Positions 10,445 through 20,735 of a DNA stretch of 64,000 nt are shown piece after piece. Numbering within the stretch: the stretch's first letter is position 1; each line of letters opens with the position of its first letter. The notes beneath the pieces were generated by a model that worked only from the letters and a program-made list of their open reading frames with translations, was not told the DNA's origin and did not search any database. A program made the translations under genes and the position numbers. The stretch is from Ascarosepion bandense (Eukaryota > Mollusca > Cephalopoda > Sepiida > Sepiidae): assembly GCA_037127315.1 (NCBI GenBank), contig JBBBDQ010001616.1, positions 18,501-82,500 of the forward strand, read 5' to 3'.

Positions 10445-11685
10445 TGGAGGAAAAAAGAACTTGAAAGGAACGCCTGTGAAAGGAAAGGGAAACGAAGAAA
10501 GGAGAGAGGAATAATGAAGAACAGTATGATGACAGCAGGGATGAAAATAATAATGGCGGCAAAAGAAGAAGAAGAGAAAGACGATAATTAAAGACAATAA
10601 AGAAGAGAATGATGATTACGAAAGAAGGAAAAGATGAATTGAATGATAATAAAGAACGAAGGAAAGAAGGAAGGGAGAAAAAGAATGACGATAAAGACAT
10701 AACAAAGGAAGAAAGAATGAGGCTAAAGAAGGAATGTAAGAAGAAAGGGAGGAAAAGAATGACGATAAAGAAAGAAAGAAACGATGAAAAGTATGAGGGT
10801 AAAAAAAGAAGGAAAAGAGGAAAATAATGAGGATAAAGAATGAAGGAAAGAATGAAAAGAACGAGGATGCAGAAAAAAGTAAAGAAGGAAGTGAGGAAAA
10901 GAATCCTGATAAAGAAAGAAAGCAAGAAGAAAAAGAGGAAAAGAAGGACGATAATAAAATAAAGAAGGAAGGTAAGGAAGAAAGAATGATGGTAAAGAAA
11001 AGGGTAAGAAGAAAAGGAGAAAAAGAATAAGAATAAAGAACGAAGGTAAGAAAAAGGAAGAAAAGAATAACAACAAAGAAAGAAGGAAAGGATGAAAAGA
11101 ATGAGAATAAAGGATGAAGGTAAGACAGAATGGAAAAAGAATGACATTAAATAAATAAATAAATAATGACGATGAAGAAAGTCGGTAAGAAAGAAAAAAG
11201 AAAAAGAATGAGGATAAAGAAAGAAGGAAAAATGAAAGAATAAGGATAAAGAAAGAAGGTAAGAAGGAAAAGATGAAATGATTAATCATGAAGAAAGAAA
11301 GAATGAAGGTAAGAAGGAAAAGAAGAAAAATGACAATAAAGAAGAAATTGGTGAATGAATGTGGATAAAGAAAGAAGAAGAGGATGAATGAATGAGGATA
11401 ATGAAAGAAGGAAGGAAAGATTGATTATAAAGAAATAACGAAAGATGGTGAGGAAGATAGAATGAGGATAAAGAAGGAAGGTAAGAAGGAAGGGAGGAAA
11501 AATGACGATAAAGAAAGAAAGAAAAAGAGAGAAAGAAAGAAAGGATGAAAAAATGAGCATAAAAAGATGGTAAAATATAAAAGAAGGAAAAGAATGACGA
11601 TAAAGAAAGATTTTAAGAAAGAAAAGAGAAAAGAAAAAAGAAGAGAGGAACAGAAGAAAAATTGATTCATTTTTACGGTTTATCG
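10445..11685 (+). repeat. Polypurine tract, about 1.24 kb
   Basis: The plus strand is overwhelmingly A and G, built from diverged blocks such as AAGAAAGAAGG, GAATGAGGATAAAG and GAATGACGATAAAG. Long ORFs on both strands (K/E/R-rich on plus, F/S/L-rich on minus, up to 245 codons) follow from the composition. Such homopurine runs can form triplex DNA; here that is a property of the sequence, not shown to be used. Confidence 0.9.
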
Positions 11686-12039
11686 ATCCTTTGCAGATCA
11701 TTTAAAGCCAGAAAATATATTCATTTTTTATTGTTACAATTTTGTTTTTAGTGGGTTCAGAGATGATAATGGTTTAGTGATAGTGTAGAGAACAAAACAA
11801 GGTCTACATAACGTCAAAGACACGCCTACCCAACAAACGCTTATACATACATACACACTTATGATCCTGCCTACGTACACGTAAGGACTCATTCCCGCAA
11901 GGAAGACTACGAACATATCAACGAACTCTTGAAACCCTTAACTCCTTACTTGTTTCTCACTAAACATTAACTTCTACCAATTAATGTTTTTTTCATTAAT
12001 AAATTTCTATTTAAACATGCAAATGATATACTTTTATTC
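11686..12039. other. Unassigned stretch
   Basis: AT-rich. A 60-codon minus ORF (11916-11734) has no recognised features. Confidence 0.35.
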
Positions 12040-12175
12040 TTGCAAACATTCCAGTCTCCAATCTGCTGCCAACCTTCTGATGATTACGAATAATCCTAAG
12101 TTGTAGGGAGTTCAGTTATGTTCACACGAAACCAATTCAATAAACCTTAAATATCTCCTTACGGCGTCAATAGAA
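12040..12175 (+). repeat. LTR-like fragment related to 28.5 kb
   Basis: Blocks GCAAACATTCCAGTC, CCAACCTTCTGAT, GTAGGGAGTT and CTCCTTACGGCGTC match in order the LTR candidate at 28490-28612 (ACACATTCCAACC, CAACTTTCTGAT, GTAGGGAGTTTGG, CTCCCTACGTC). It is probably a decayed solo LTR piece. Confidence 0.4.
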
Positions 12176-12204
12176 ACATTACTAATTAACTTTTCCCAAG
12201 TGTA

Positions 12205-12760
12205 TTTACACATCAGTTAGTCAGTTAAGTGTCATACGTGATACACGCTTTAGGCGATCATGTCTCGAAAGAGACATAACTGTAGAAGATTATCTCGCAG
12301 TAGGTGCCATTGCTTTCTACGATAGACTGGTTGCTAACCAAGGCTATAGAACCCAATCTGTCCTGTTATTTGACTCATAGCTAGAGGGAGAAGAGATGTA
12401 TTATATTATTAAGTAGTAATTAATGGGGGATCAGTTTATTACTTCATAACAATAAAAAACCGATCCCCCAACTTATGCCCAGTAAAAGCTTTAGTTATTT
12501 CCAACTATTATATTCAGTCAGTTAGTTAAGTGTCATACGTGATACACGCTTTTGGCGATCATGTCTCGAAAGAAACATGACTGACTGGGTAGAAGATATT
12601 TCCGAATTGGTTGCTATTGCTTTCTGCGGTAGACTGGCTGCCAGCCAAGGCTATAAAACCCCATTTGTTCTATTATTTAATCTATTTCTATTATTTAATC
12701 CATAACTGAGAGGGTATTTTTGCGTAAGTGAATGCAAGGAATTCAACTGGAACCTGGGAA
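12205..12760 (-). repeat. SINE-1 dimer (-)
   Basis: Two SINE-1 bodies in tandem on the minus strand. Each starts (plus view) with CAGTTAAGTGTCATACGTGA, then GATCATGTCTCGAAAGA, a CTTTCT(A/G)C(G)(G/A)TAGACTGG block and CAAGGCTATA. They are joined by a linker holding the palindromic module AGTGGGGGATCAGTTT-type near 12424-12477. The head of the second unit is truncated at GAATGCAAGGAATTCAACTG. Confidence 0.9.
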
Positions 12761-13147
12761 CAACACCAATTAAAAGGTGATTCCATGCTCCTTATCTAAA
12801 AATACTACTTAACTTGAACAGTGTTTTAATCTACGTGTTCGTTCACTTTCTTATATATATATATATATGTTATTTAATGCTACGTTTTTGGTCACTTTAT
12901 GGTTTAGACCAGTGCACATTTGTATTAAAAAGTGTTCAATACAATTATATTGTAGAACGTTTGAATACTCGTTTACAAATGGAATATATATATATATAAA
13001 TGCTGGTATTATTTTTACCTTCGATCTTCTTCCAAAATATATTGCTGGTAATATTTTCTTCTCCCAAAAGTGTTACTAGAATTTCTACTATAAAAGTATT
13101 TTTTATATTCTCGTCGTCTTTTAAACCTAGTTAGGAATTAACTGTTT

Positions 13148-13262
13148 GCCCATAGCCGGGGCCCTAACAGGTGCTACCACTCTGGGTCAGGGTGAACCTG
13201 GGAACAACAGCAATTAAAATCGGTGTGGTAGCACCTGTTAGGGTCCCAGCTATGGGCAAATA
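13148..13262. repeat. Foldback, ~36-bp arms
   Basis: The left arm (13148-13186, from TTGCCCATAGC to GTGCTACCAC) is the near-perfect reverse complement of the right arm (13227-13262). The spacer carries GGGAACAACAGCAATTAAAA, part of repeat R2. The arm sequence is the outer end of R1/R2, so two copies met head to head. Confidence 0.75.
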
Positions 13263-13310
13263 ATTAGCCTTCAAACTGTGGTCAAAATACTATAAAAGTA
13301 TAAAAAATAC

Positions 13311-13363
<53 letters not shown>

Positions 13364-13446
13364 GCACCCTAGAACACGACTTTTTTTATATTATATAACC
13401 CGCAGAGGTTGATATGCTGTTAAACAAAACACAAAACTCAAACTCC
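13225..13446 (+). repeat. Dispersed repeat R1 with (AT)n
   Basis: GGTAGCACCTGTTAGGGTCC, a variable AT-rich middle (here an AT array at 13315-13360) and the terminal block GTTGATATGCTGTTAAAC. The order matches the copies at 3145, 16130 and 19998. Confidence 0.7.
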
Positions 13447-13448
13447 AC

Positions 13449-13690
13449 ATTTGGTCCGGTGATCCTTCTATGTATTCAGAGCTTCTTGTTAAAAGCCAAA
13501 GAAAAATCAGCAATATTATTGGTCCTGATCTGGCATCTCGGTTTCAGTTATATTCCCACTGCCGTAAATGCACTCTCTGTGCCTTTTCTATAAATACTTT
13601 CATGTTAATTGTTCGGATGAGCTCTTCGCTTTGGTACCAAGACTTTATGAATTTAAACGCAGTACTAGAACGGCCATGAATACGCTACAA
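13449..13690 (+). pseudogene. CR1-like LINE fragment (+)
   Basis: Frame 13470-13679 shows GPDLASRFQLYSHCRKC followed by INTFM and MSSSLWYQDF, the same C-terminal LINE segment as at 39602 and 5023, here diverged. Followed directly by an RTE-like remnant. Confidence 0.6.
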
Positions 13691-13739
13691 GGGATTGCAG
13701 ATGTTCATCAGCCTCGACATATTTGAAAAAGACAAGAGT

Positions 13740-14640
13740 AATCGAGAATCTTTACTGGTAGCAAACCGCCTGCATACGGACAGGTAACGAATTCAGCAGA
13801 TATACAAAGATAGAAAGGGGCGTAAGACAAGGATGTGTCTTTTCACCGGAACTATTCAACTTGTACATCGAGATTATTTTGAGGACGCTAGATGTTATGT
13901 TCAGATCCGTCATCGGAGGCCACAATTTGAACAACATAAAAGTACAGTGCTGATAGCAGACACGAAAAGGAAGCTACAAGATCTCCTACAGAAGGTATTT
14001 GAAGAGAGTGACAAGAAAGAACTACAAATCTGCCGCCAGAAAACCGAATCCAGGGTCAAAAAGGGCAGCCCAAAATGCCAAATACTGTGCGGGATATTAA
14101 AATCAAGCAGGTACAAAAGTTTAAATACCTAGAAAGTATTCTAACAGAAGACGGAAAGTGCGACATTGAGATCCGAAGGCGAATTGGCATGGCAAAGGAT
14201 GCATTCCAGAAGCTGAGTAGAGTATTAAGAGACAGAAACAAAAGAAAATGAGCACGAAGATGAAGGAAAAACTTGAAGCAACTGAAATCTGGTTCTACAG
14301 AAGGATGCTGCGGATATCACTGATGAGGTTTTGGAAAGGATGGAAACGAAAAGGAAATTAATATTGAACATCAGGAATAGACGGCTAAAGTTCCTGAGCG
14401 ATGTAATGAGAAAGGAGGGTTTGGAGAACCTGATACTAACAGGCCAGATAGAGAGAAAAAGAGACAAGGAAAAGCAACGGATAACATATTTGAAAGGGCC
14501 TGAGCAGGTGGGTGACAGAACGAGGGTTTCGTGGTGTAACAGGAGAAAGCGTGCTAAGAGTCACCAGGGATAGGGAGACGTGGAAGGCCATGATCGCTTA
14601 CGTCCTGAAACGACAAGGCACATTGAAGAAGACTAGAATG
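13740..14640 (+). pseudogene. RTE-like LINE RT remnant (+), YADD deleted
   Basis: Contains RT palm sequence: ERGVRQGCVFSPELFNLYIE (around 13815-13870), then VIGGHNLNNI. Here the copy jumps from ATAA straight to a TVLIADTKRKLQDLL block. The sister copy at 56241 has the codons for SYADD at this point, so a deletion of about 14 bp removed the catalytic motif. Later blocks follow in shifted frames: WFYRRMLRIS, ERMETKRKLILNIRNRRLKF, DRETWKAMIAYVLK. It ends near GCACATTGAAGAAGA. It is non-functional. Confidence 0.85.
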
Positions 14641-14654
14641 GCAATAAGGGCTCG

Positions 14655-14885
14655 TCAATTTACAGCTGATTACCCTAGATGTAACAGTAAGTTTTATACT
14701 AACAGTTTCTTTCTCCCACTTTTTGCTTGTAGAACTCTCTTCTGGCTTTATGCCTTCCAGCTAACTTTAATCTTCAAAAATTTAAATGCAATATCAGTCG
14801 TTATCTACTGTCTTCTTAGTCACTCTTCTATTGTTCCAATTCCTTTATAATGATTTATGTTTTCTAATTATCTGATACCCAGTAA
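14655..14885 (+). pseudogene. CR1-like LINE C-terminal fragment (+)
   Basis: Plus-strand reading gives FTADYPRCNSKFYTNSFFLP followed by a degraded RTLFWLYAFQ and NLQKFKCNISRYL-like segment. This is the C-terminal pattern of CR1/Jockey-type ORFs. The usual 3' tail is not joined here. Confidence 0.55.
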
Positions 14886-14895
14886 TCTATTCTGA

Positions 14896-15212
14896 GAATG
14901 TGCGTTGTGGTGCAGTGGATATCGATTCAAAACGAAAAACCGGAGAGCCGAGTTCAAATTCCAGTCAAATTCGTTGCATTCATTTACGCACAAATACTCA
15001 CGGGAAAAGTATTAATCCGTCTCTTCTCTCCAGTTATGGGTTAAACAATAGGACAGACTGGGTTCTATAGCCTTGGCTGGTAACCAGTCTACCGCAGAAA
15101 GCAATGGTAACCTACTGCGGGATAATCTTCTGGCCAGTCAGTCAAGTCCTTTCGAGACGTGATCGCCTAAAGCGTGTATCACGAATGGCACACAACTGCC
15201 TGAATCCATTGT
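14896..15212 (+). repeat. SINE-1 copy with tRNA-like head (+)
   Basis: Head: TGTGGTGCAGTGGATATCG (A box TGGTGCAGTGG) and GAGTTCAAATTCCAG (B-box-like). The body follows in full: TTCGTTGCATTC, GGTTCTATAGCCTTGGC, CCGCAGAAAGCAATGG, TTTCGAGACGTGATCGCC and GTGTATCACG. The last part, CCTTGTGTGTGGTGAATATG (about 15230), is a CR1-type 3' end fused to it. Confidence 0.9.
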
Positions 15213-15299
15213 GCCTTAGTAGCTTTTCTGCCTTGTGTGTGGTGAATATGATTAAAAACCTGAAGAAGAATTTATCGGTCGAAATATTGTGCTCAAACG

Positions 15300-16060
15300 T
15301 TACATAATTTTATCATAAACGTTAATACTAAGAAAATGTCATTAACGAGGCTGGAAATCGCGGACTTTCTCTCTCTCTCTGAACCATTTCTCAAGTCTAT
15401 ATTTTTTTTTTTTTAATTCCTAATTTTTTTTTTTTTTTGTCTAAAATCCCCCGGTTGAATGCACTTAGTAAGAATTGATCTCCTCCGGATACTATTACGT
15501 GTTTACAACAGTAGATATCAGAAGGTTTGAATATAATTTAATACAAATAAGGAAGCATTGTTCCAATAGAAGCTGATGCATGGTGACCCACTGGCCTAGA
15601 TCATCCTAACTTATAGCAAAATAGAATTTGCATTCCATGTCCTTTGACGCTCTGGTAAGTGATTCAACGAGTTGAAGTGATTCAACGTGTTGAAGATGTC
15701 TTCAAGTGATTCATCGGGTTAAAGATATCCCCCCTAGCAACTTTGATATGCGTTTCAGACGATGTCAGTTGCTGTACCCGTAATGTAAAACCAGTGGTCG
15801 ACTCAACTGCACTTAGGATGTGCCCTAGATCATGGGAAGATATCTAAGCCCATCCACTAAAGTCTATCGTATCGTAGCGAGAAGAATAATCCACGCTCGG
15901 AGAAAACGTCCAGAACCACAACCCCACTCGCCGATATTAATTGATGAAGTCCCGATGTGAATCCAAGTACTACACACACTTCAGCTCAGAATCTGAACCC
16001 ACAATTACGATGGCACTAAATCAAGGAACAACGTTTTATTCTATCAGTCTCTTGTCTCAT
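15300..16060. other. Unassigned stretch
   Basis: Poly-T/CT near 15370-15440, then about 600 bp of moderate GC sequence (15480-16050) with no ORF above 60 codons and no internal repeat that I recognise. If any host non-coding sequence survives in the first 20 kb, it may be here. Confidence 0.35.
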
Positions 16061-16062
16061 TA

Positions 16063-16125
16063 GCTTTTTTTTAATCCTTTCACCCCAAGCAAGACGTTAT
16101 CGTCACTGATGCGCAGGGGGGTTAA
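16063..16125 (-). repeat. CR1-like LINE 3' end (-)
   Basis: TTTTTTTTAATCCTTTCACC then CAAGCAAGACG and TGATGCGCAGGGGGGTTAA: the terminal 60 bp of the LINE 3' UTR, truncated at an R1 copy. Confidence 0.7.
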
Positions 16126-16129
16126 TATT

Positions 16130-16270
16130 TTATCCGTAACTGAAGGCATAAAAGTGCGTTCAAAATATTTACATTCGGTATTGGATGGACTGATGGAAAT
16201 CGATATGCTGTTAAACAAAATCAAACGATCATTTGATACTTATTTGATACCAGGAGAAACCTATTAAATT
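16130..16270 (+). repeat. R1 3' part, within duplication
   Basis: Matches 3305-3440 closely: ATCCGTAACTGAAGGCATAA, AAAGTGCGTTCAAAATATTT, GAAATCGATATGC and GATACCAGGAGAAACC. Start of the copy duplicated from 3.3 kb. Confidence 0.7.
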
Positions 16271-16302
16271 AATTCGTTCTCTGACCTCTTGTTTTTCTCG
16301 GG

Positions 16303-16482
16303 GAAGTAGGATGGTGTAATGGTGATTGGCTCGGATTGAGGAATCGGAGAGCCGCGTTCGAATTCCAGTCGAGTTCATTACATTCACTTACGTGTTAATA
16401 ATCTTTGGAAAAAAGCATTAGCACGTATCTTCTTCCTTACCAAATAAAATAGGACAGAGTGGGTTGTATTGCTACTAAAAGA
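16303..16482 (+). repeat. SINE-B copy (+)
   Basis: GGATGGTGTAATGGTGATTG, GGAATCGGAGAGCCGCGTTC and AATTCCAGTCGAGTTCATTA in order; same sequence and flanks as the copy at 3482. Confidence 0.75.
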
Positions 16483-16527
16483 AGACTTAATTGAAACCGT
16501 GTCGCATTATCCAAAAACTGTGTTACA

Positions 16528-16757
16528 TTTTTTTTTAATCGTTTCACCCGTAGGCGGTATCACCACGGATGCGCAGGGGGCTACATAAGAGTAAAAGATT
16601 AAGCAGGCGTAGAGTGAAGAGAAAGACGAACCAGTTACAGTGGGTGTCAGAGAAAGAGCAAGAGAAGGATGAGAACACAGGTGTGAAGACAGTTGCGATG
16701 GTAGACAGAAAGGAAAAGAACAAGATATACGGGGTGATGTAGAAAGGACTGGAGTAA
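16528..16757 (-). repeat. CR1-like LINE 3' UTR (-), duplicated copy
   Basis: Poly-T followed by ATCGTTTCACCC, GATGCGCAGGGGGCTACATA and AGACGAACCAGTTACAGTGG. Matches 3713-3945 with a short deletion in the AAGCAAGGCGG block. The minus ORF at 16765-16544 lies in this UTR and is not a gene. Confidence 0.75.
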
Positions 16758-16759
16758 AA

Positions 16760-17225
16760 AGACATGACTAACTGGGCAGAAGATTATCCCGCAGTATGTT
16801 GCCATTGTTTTCTGCGGTAGACTGGTTGCCAGCCAGGGCTATAGAATCCAATCTGTCCTGTTATTTGACTCGTAACTAGAGGGAGAAGAGATGTATTATA
16901 TTATTAAGTAGTAATTAGTGGGGGATAAGTTTATTACTTAATAACAATAACAAACCAATCTCCCACTTTATGCCCAGTAGAAGCTTTAATTGTTTCCAAC
17001 TATTATGTTCATTCAGTCAGTTAGGTGCCATAAGTGATACACGCTTGGGTGATCATGTCTCGAAAGAGACATGACTGACTGGGCAGAAGATTATCCAGCA
17101 GTAGGTTACCATTGCTTTCTGCGGTAGACTGGTTGCCGACCGAGGCTATAGAACCCAATCTGTTCTGTTATTTAACCCATAAATTGAGGGAAGAGACCGA
17201 TTAATACCTTTCCCAAGGGTAATTT
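16760..17225 (-). repeat. SINE-1 dimer (-)
   Basis: Two body units: the first starts at GACATGACTAACTGGGCAG, the second at CATTCAGTCAGTTAGGTGCC. A linker contains the palindromic module (AGTGGGGGATAAGTTT to AAACCAATCTCCCACT, 16918-16967). It ends at AGACCGATTAATACCTTTC. Confidence 0.9.
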
Positions 17226-17549
17226 AACTGGATTACGCTGCTTATTGCCTTACTATGAAGCTGTCGTCAATTGCCGATAACTGCTTTCGTTATCTACTCT
17301 CGTTAATCGCCCTGTTGTAAGTCACGCAGGTAATTACAGATAACAAGAGGAAGAGTTCATTTTTCGTAGGAGGGCACCATAATAGTTAGCTCTGGAAGGC
17401 ATCTTTCCTTATCACAATATGTCCTCGGATTTCAATGCTGCACTTTGTTGAAACAATTTTAGTCTTTTCTTTATTTTGGTGGCTCCAATTTGAAGTTTGC
17501 ATGTAAAAATGTAAAAGTTCTTCCTTGTGCTGAGGACCATTTTGCCGTT
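17226..17549. other. Unassigned stretch
   Basis: About 320 bp, no ORF or repeat recognised. Confidence 0.35.
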
Positions 17550-17812
17550 GAAATAGTTAAATGTAACTGCAGTTTCTAATCAAACAGTTCCTTTTCTCGC
17601 ACTTCTCGCCTGTTTACTTGCTTCCCTTATAGCGATAATCTTTAAAAATTCTAATTTTTGAATAAACTACCATTTTTTATCTCCTAGAATCCCATCCATT
17701 TTTTACCCTTTCTTAAGCACCTACTGTAGCTATTTTTTTTCTCACTGTAAACCATGCACGCTCGTAGTATGCCACCTTTCTTGGGTTGATATGATTAAAA
17801 CAGAATTTTATA
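17550..17812 (+). pseudogene. CR1-like LINE 3' end (+)
   Basis: CTTTTCTCGCACTTCTCGCC (the SRTSR region), a degraded AATCTTTAAAAATTCTAAT block and the 3' tail CTTGGGTTGATATGATTAAA. More diverged than most copies. Confidence 0.6.
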
Positions 17813-18545
17813 AATTTAAAATAGAAATATTCCCTGTATTTTAACCTTCAAATTTCAATGAAATCGATTAATTTTTTATGATATATTTAGAAGTGGGATT
17901 GATCCGTCAGTAAAGATATATATATATATATATATATATACAGTAAAGATATTTAGAAGTTGGATTGATGCGTCAGTAAAGTGTAATGATAATCCTAATC
18001 CTATCAATTTCAGTGTAATGGGAGGGAGGTGTACGTGGTGTCTGGAATGGTTCGCTCGGCTACAATTGTTCCATGTGGAACCACTTAGTTATTTGCTAAA
18101 CGTAACTCAGTCGAGTAATTTACAAGTGTGGAACCCTCTGCGTTGAATAAAACCGTTATTGTTGTCACGGTCTGCTAAGACAAGATGCTAGACATGGCTT
18201 TAAAGGGAAGATATATTTTGTCTTATCGGTCTTGGGGGGTTCTTATCTATAACACTCAACACAGCAGTCTTATAAAAATGTATGTCTAAGACATGTATTA
18301 ATGCAAAGTTAGATGCTATGTTCTTGAATTGATTCAAATGTTAGTGACGCCATTAATTTTAGGGAAGTATTAAATTTAAAGATCTTAGGAAAGGTAAAAT
18401 CCGTAATAAGGAATATTACTTTTGGATTCGAATTTTATTGATTGACTATCGATTTAGAAAACAGACACTGAAGATAGCTGGGACTACTTTAGACAGCAAC
18501 ATTTGAAAATGTTTTTTCGTCATTAATATCTTCGTACGATATTGA
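17813..18545. other. Unassigned, with direct repeat around (AT)n
   Basis: An AT run at 17918-17941 is flanked by two copies of AGATATTTAGAAGTNGGATT plus GATNCGTCAGTAAAG (17884 and 17946), a local duplication around the array. The remainder, to 18545, has no ORF above 60 codons. Confidence 0.5.
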
Positions 18546-18838
18546 TCAGTCAGTTAAGTGTCATATGTTATAACCGCATTGAGCGATCATGTCTCAAAAG
18601 AGACATGACCGACTGGATAGATGATTATCCCGCAGTAAGTTGCCATTACTTTCTGCGATAGACTGGTTGCTTGTCAAGGCTATAGAACCCAATCTGTCCT
18701 ATTATTTAACCCATAACTGGAGGATTAATATCTTTCCGAAGGGTATTTGTGCGTAAGTGAATGCAAGGATTCAACTGGAATTCGAACTCGACTCCCCGAT
18801 TTGTCGTTCCGAGTCGATATCCACTGCACCACAAATGG
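18546..18838 (-). repeat. SINE-1 copy with head (-)
   Basis: Plus view: CAGTCAGTTAAGTGTCATAT, GAGCGATCATGTCTC, GATAGACTGGTTGC, GAATTCGAACTCG and CGAGTCGATATCCACTGCAC, so the tRNA-like head lies at 18780-18836. Full length. Confidence 0.9.
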
Positions 18839-18904
18839 ATGTAAATAAGTATATACATACGGGTATACACGCAGGTACACCAGTTTTAATATTCATTTAT
18901 TTCT

Positions 18905-19260
18905 TTTTTTTTTTTTTTAATGTGCCGTGTCTCTTAGGCGATCATGGACTGTCTCTTGTCGCTCTCAATATATTTTTCTTTTGGTATCACTTCCGAACCC
19001 TACTGCGCCTTCCATTTGATCAGACCTATCAAGTAGGTCACACGCTGCTTTTCCTTGTCTCTTCTTCCATTTATCCGACTTGTGAGTATTAAGTTCTCCA
19101 AACCTTTCTTCTTTATTTCGTGTCCGAGGAACATCATTTGTCTCTTACTGATATTTAGTATAAGTATTCTTCTTGTTTGCATCCTTTCCAACACCTCATC
19201 TTTGCACACGTGCTCCGTTCTTGGAATCCTCAGCATCCTTCTGTAAAACCACATAAAAAC
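18905..19260 (-). pseudogene. RTE-like LINE C-terminal remnant (-)
   Basis: The minus frame at 19311-19000 reads WFYRRMLRIPRTEHVCKDEV, then LERMQTRRILILNISKRQMM and KKKGLENLILTSRINGRRDK. The rest, to the poly-T at 18905, is frameshifted but retains GGCGATCATGGAC and CCGTGTCTC blocks common to RTE-like tails. The catalytic region is absent. Confidence 0.8.
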
Positions 19261-19339
19261 AGTAATCACAAAAATTAAAAGTAATAAATATTCACAAGAA
19301 AAAATAAACAAAAATAAGAAAAAGTTTCACAAAGAATTT

Positions 19340-19895
19340 CTTTCTATTCTTCCTGTGAGTATTAAATTCTCCAGGCTTTCCTTCCTCATTACGTGTCCCC
19401 GAAGCCTAATCTGTCTCTTCCTGGTTTTAGCTTCTTTTCTCGCACTTCCCGCCTGTGGAACTCGCTTCCTTACTCTTGCTTTCCTGGCGGTTACAACCAC
19501 CAGGAATTTAAATGCAAAGTCAATACTTATCTCTTAACTACTTGACTTATCTCTTAACTTCTTTCCACACCGCCCTGTATATCCTTTCCTTTCTCTCCAC
19601 CTTTGCAACTCTCATCACACCTGTATTCCCTTCTTTCTCTTGCTCCTTTCGAATTGGTTCGTTCTTCTCCTCAATCTCGTAATCTTTTTGTCTTTGCAGA
19701 CCCCTGCACATCAGTGGCGTTACCGCCTTGCTCGGGGTGATATGATTAAAAAAAAGTATGAGTTTTCTTCTCGTTTGCATCCTCTCCAAAACCTCATCAT
19801 TACTCACGTGCTTAGTCCATGGTATTCTCAGTATCCTTCTGTAAATCCACATTTCTGCTGCCTCAAGCCTCTCCTTCATCCTTGATGAGGTCCTG
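19340..19895 (-). pseudogene. RTE-like LINE remnant (-), split by a CR1-like insertion
   Basis: The 3' segment (19345-19426: TCTCCAGGCTTTCCTTCCTC, CTGTCTCTTCCTG) and 5' segment (19757-19895: TTTGCATCCTCTCCAAAACC, CTGTAAATCCACATTTC) are adjacent parts of the RTE ORF. They are separated by a plus-strand CR1-like LINE tail. The minus frame 19963-19547 joins both, so that predicted ORF is a chimera. Homology resumes at 20430 after another insertion (R2/R1). Confidence 0.8.
19427..19756 (+). mobile_element. CR1-like LINE insertion (+)
   Basis: Starts at AGCTTCTTTTCTCGCACTTC, continues with CCGCCTGTGGAACTCGCTTC, AATTTAAATGCAAAGTCAAT and the 3' UTR, and ends GCCTTGCTCGGGGTGATATG then ATTAAAAAAAA. 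It interrupts the RTE-like ORF within the CTCTTCCTG(A/G) region and is 5'-truncated to about 330 bp. It is a well-delimited case of nested insertion. Confidence 0.8.
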
Positions 19896-20425
19896 GGTAT
19901 GACCGCAAACTGCATCCGGCAGCAAGGCCTCTGATTGGGAGGTTGTGAGGTGCATGGAGCCACCTCTTAATTGCCGTTGTTCCCAGGCCCACCCTACCCA
20001 GGATGGTAGCACCTGTTAGGGTCCCAGCTATGGACAAATAGTGGACCCCTAAACTGGGGTCCAAACACTATGAAAATATAAAAATAGACTTTTATATAAA
20101 AATATACATTTTTGAATGAAAAATATTACCAACAATACAGTTTTGGAGAAAAAAAATTACATAACACATTTTTAAAGAAAAGGAAAATTACCAGCAATAC
20201 ATTTCTGAATACAAAACTAGAAGACATTTTCAGTTTCTAGAATAAAAAAATTTCATCAAAATCTGACTGAATCAATCCTATTACTGTAAACGAACTTTAA
20301 AAAAAATACGTTAAAATCCTACTTTTTTGGCATTGAGTAATCCACACAGGTTGATATGCCGTTAAGCAAAACTCAAACACAAACTCATTCTTGATCTTAC
20401 AGCCTTCACCTTTATACAGAGGGAC
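19896..20425 (-). mobile_element. Composite repeat R2 + R1 inserted in RTE copy
   Basis: R2 (19896-19997; CATGGAGCCACCTCTTAATT, CGTTGTTCCCAGGCCCACCC) is followed by R1 (19998-20420; GGTAGCACCTGTTAGGGTCC to AGGTTGATATGCCGTTAAGC). RTE-like sequence stops at CCTTGATGAGG and resumes at ATATCACATAGCAATCCAG (20430), with about 50 bp of RTE lost. R1 and R2 also occur together at 13148. The strand is arbitrary. No ORF with recognisable domains. Confidence 0.55.
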
Positions 20426-20429
20426 AGAT

Positions 20430-20645
20430 ATCACATAGCAATCCAGTACTCTTTTCTTTGCTCCAATAAGTTTTTTTTTTGTCTTTCAGTACTCTAGTTA
20501 CCTTCTGAAATACGTACTTGGTCATGCCAATGCATCTTTGGATCTCCATATCGAAACTTTCTATCCTCTGTAAGAAGATTCCCCAGGTATTTAAACTTCT
20601 TTACTTATTTTTCTTAAACTCCTACGATTTTACTTTCATTTTTAG
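20430..20645 (-). pseudogene. RTE-like LINE remnant (-), upstream part
   Basis: Blocks ATAGCAATCCAGTACTC, TACTTGGTCATGCCAATGC, TTGGATCTCCATATCG and CCCCAGGTATTTAAACTTC. These are reverse complements of the RTE segment that follows YADD (KVKKFKYLGNL..., EIQRRIGMTK). Same element as the 19.3-kb remnant. Confidence 0.75.
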
Positions 20646-20735
20646 GTTTCGGTGTAAACTAAATTAACATTATGCATATAATAAATGAAAAAATTGACTT
20701 CTCAGATTTTTAAGGTCATCATAAATTTATAATTT

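Noticed and set aside
10410..11289. Long hydrophobic F/S/L-rich ORFs resembling membrane proteins
   Set aside because: Direct consequence of reading the pyrimidine strand of a polypurine tract; no other coding signal.
12060..12100. CTGATGATTACGAATAATCC as another hammerhead
   Set aside because: No GAAA box at the required place and no stem II; it belongs to the LTR-like fragment.
19547..19963. 138-codon minus-strand protein
   Set aside because: The frame joins an RTE-like remnant to the antisense strand of an inserted CR1-like tail.
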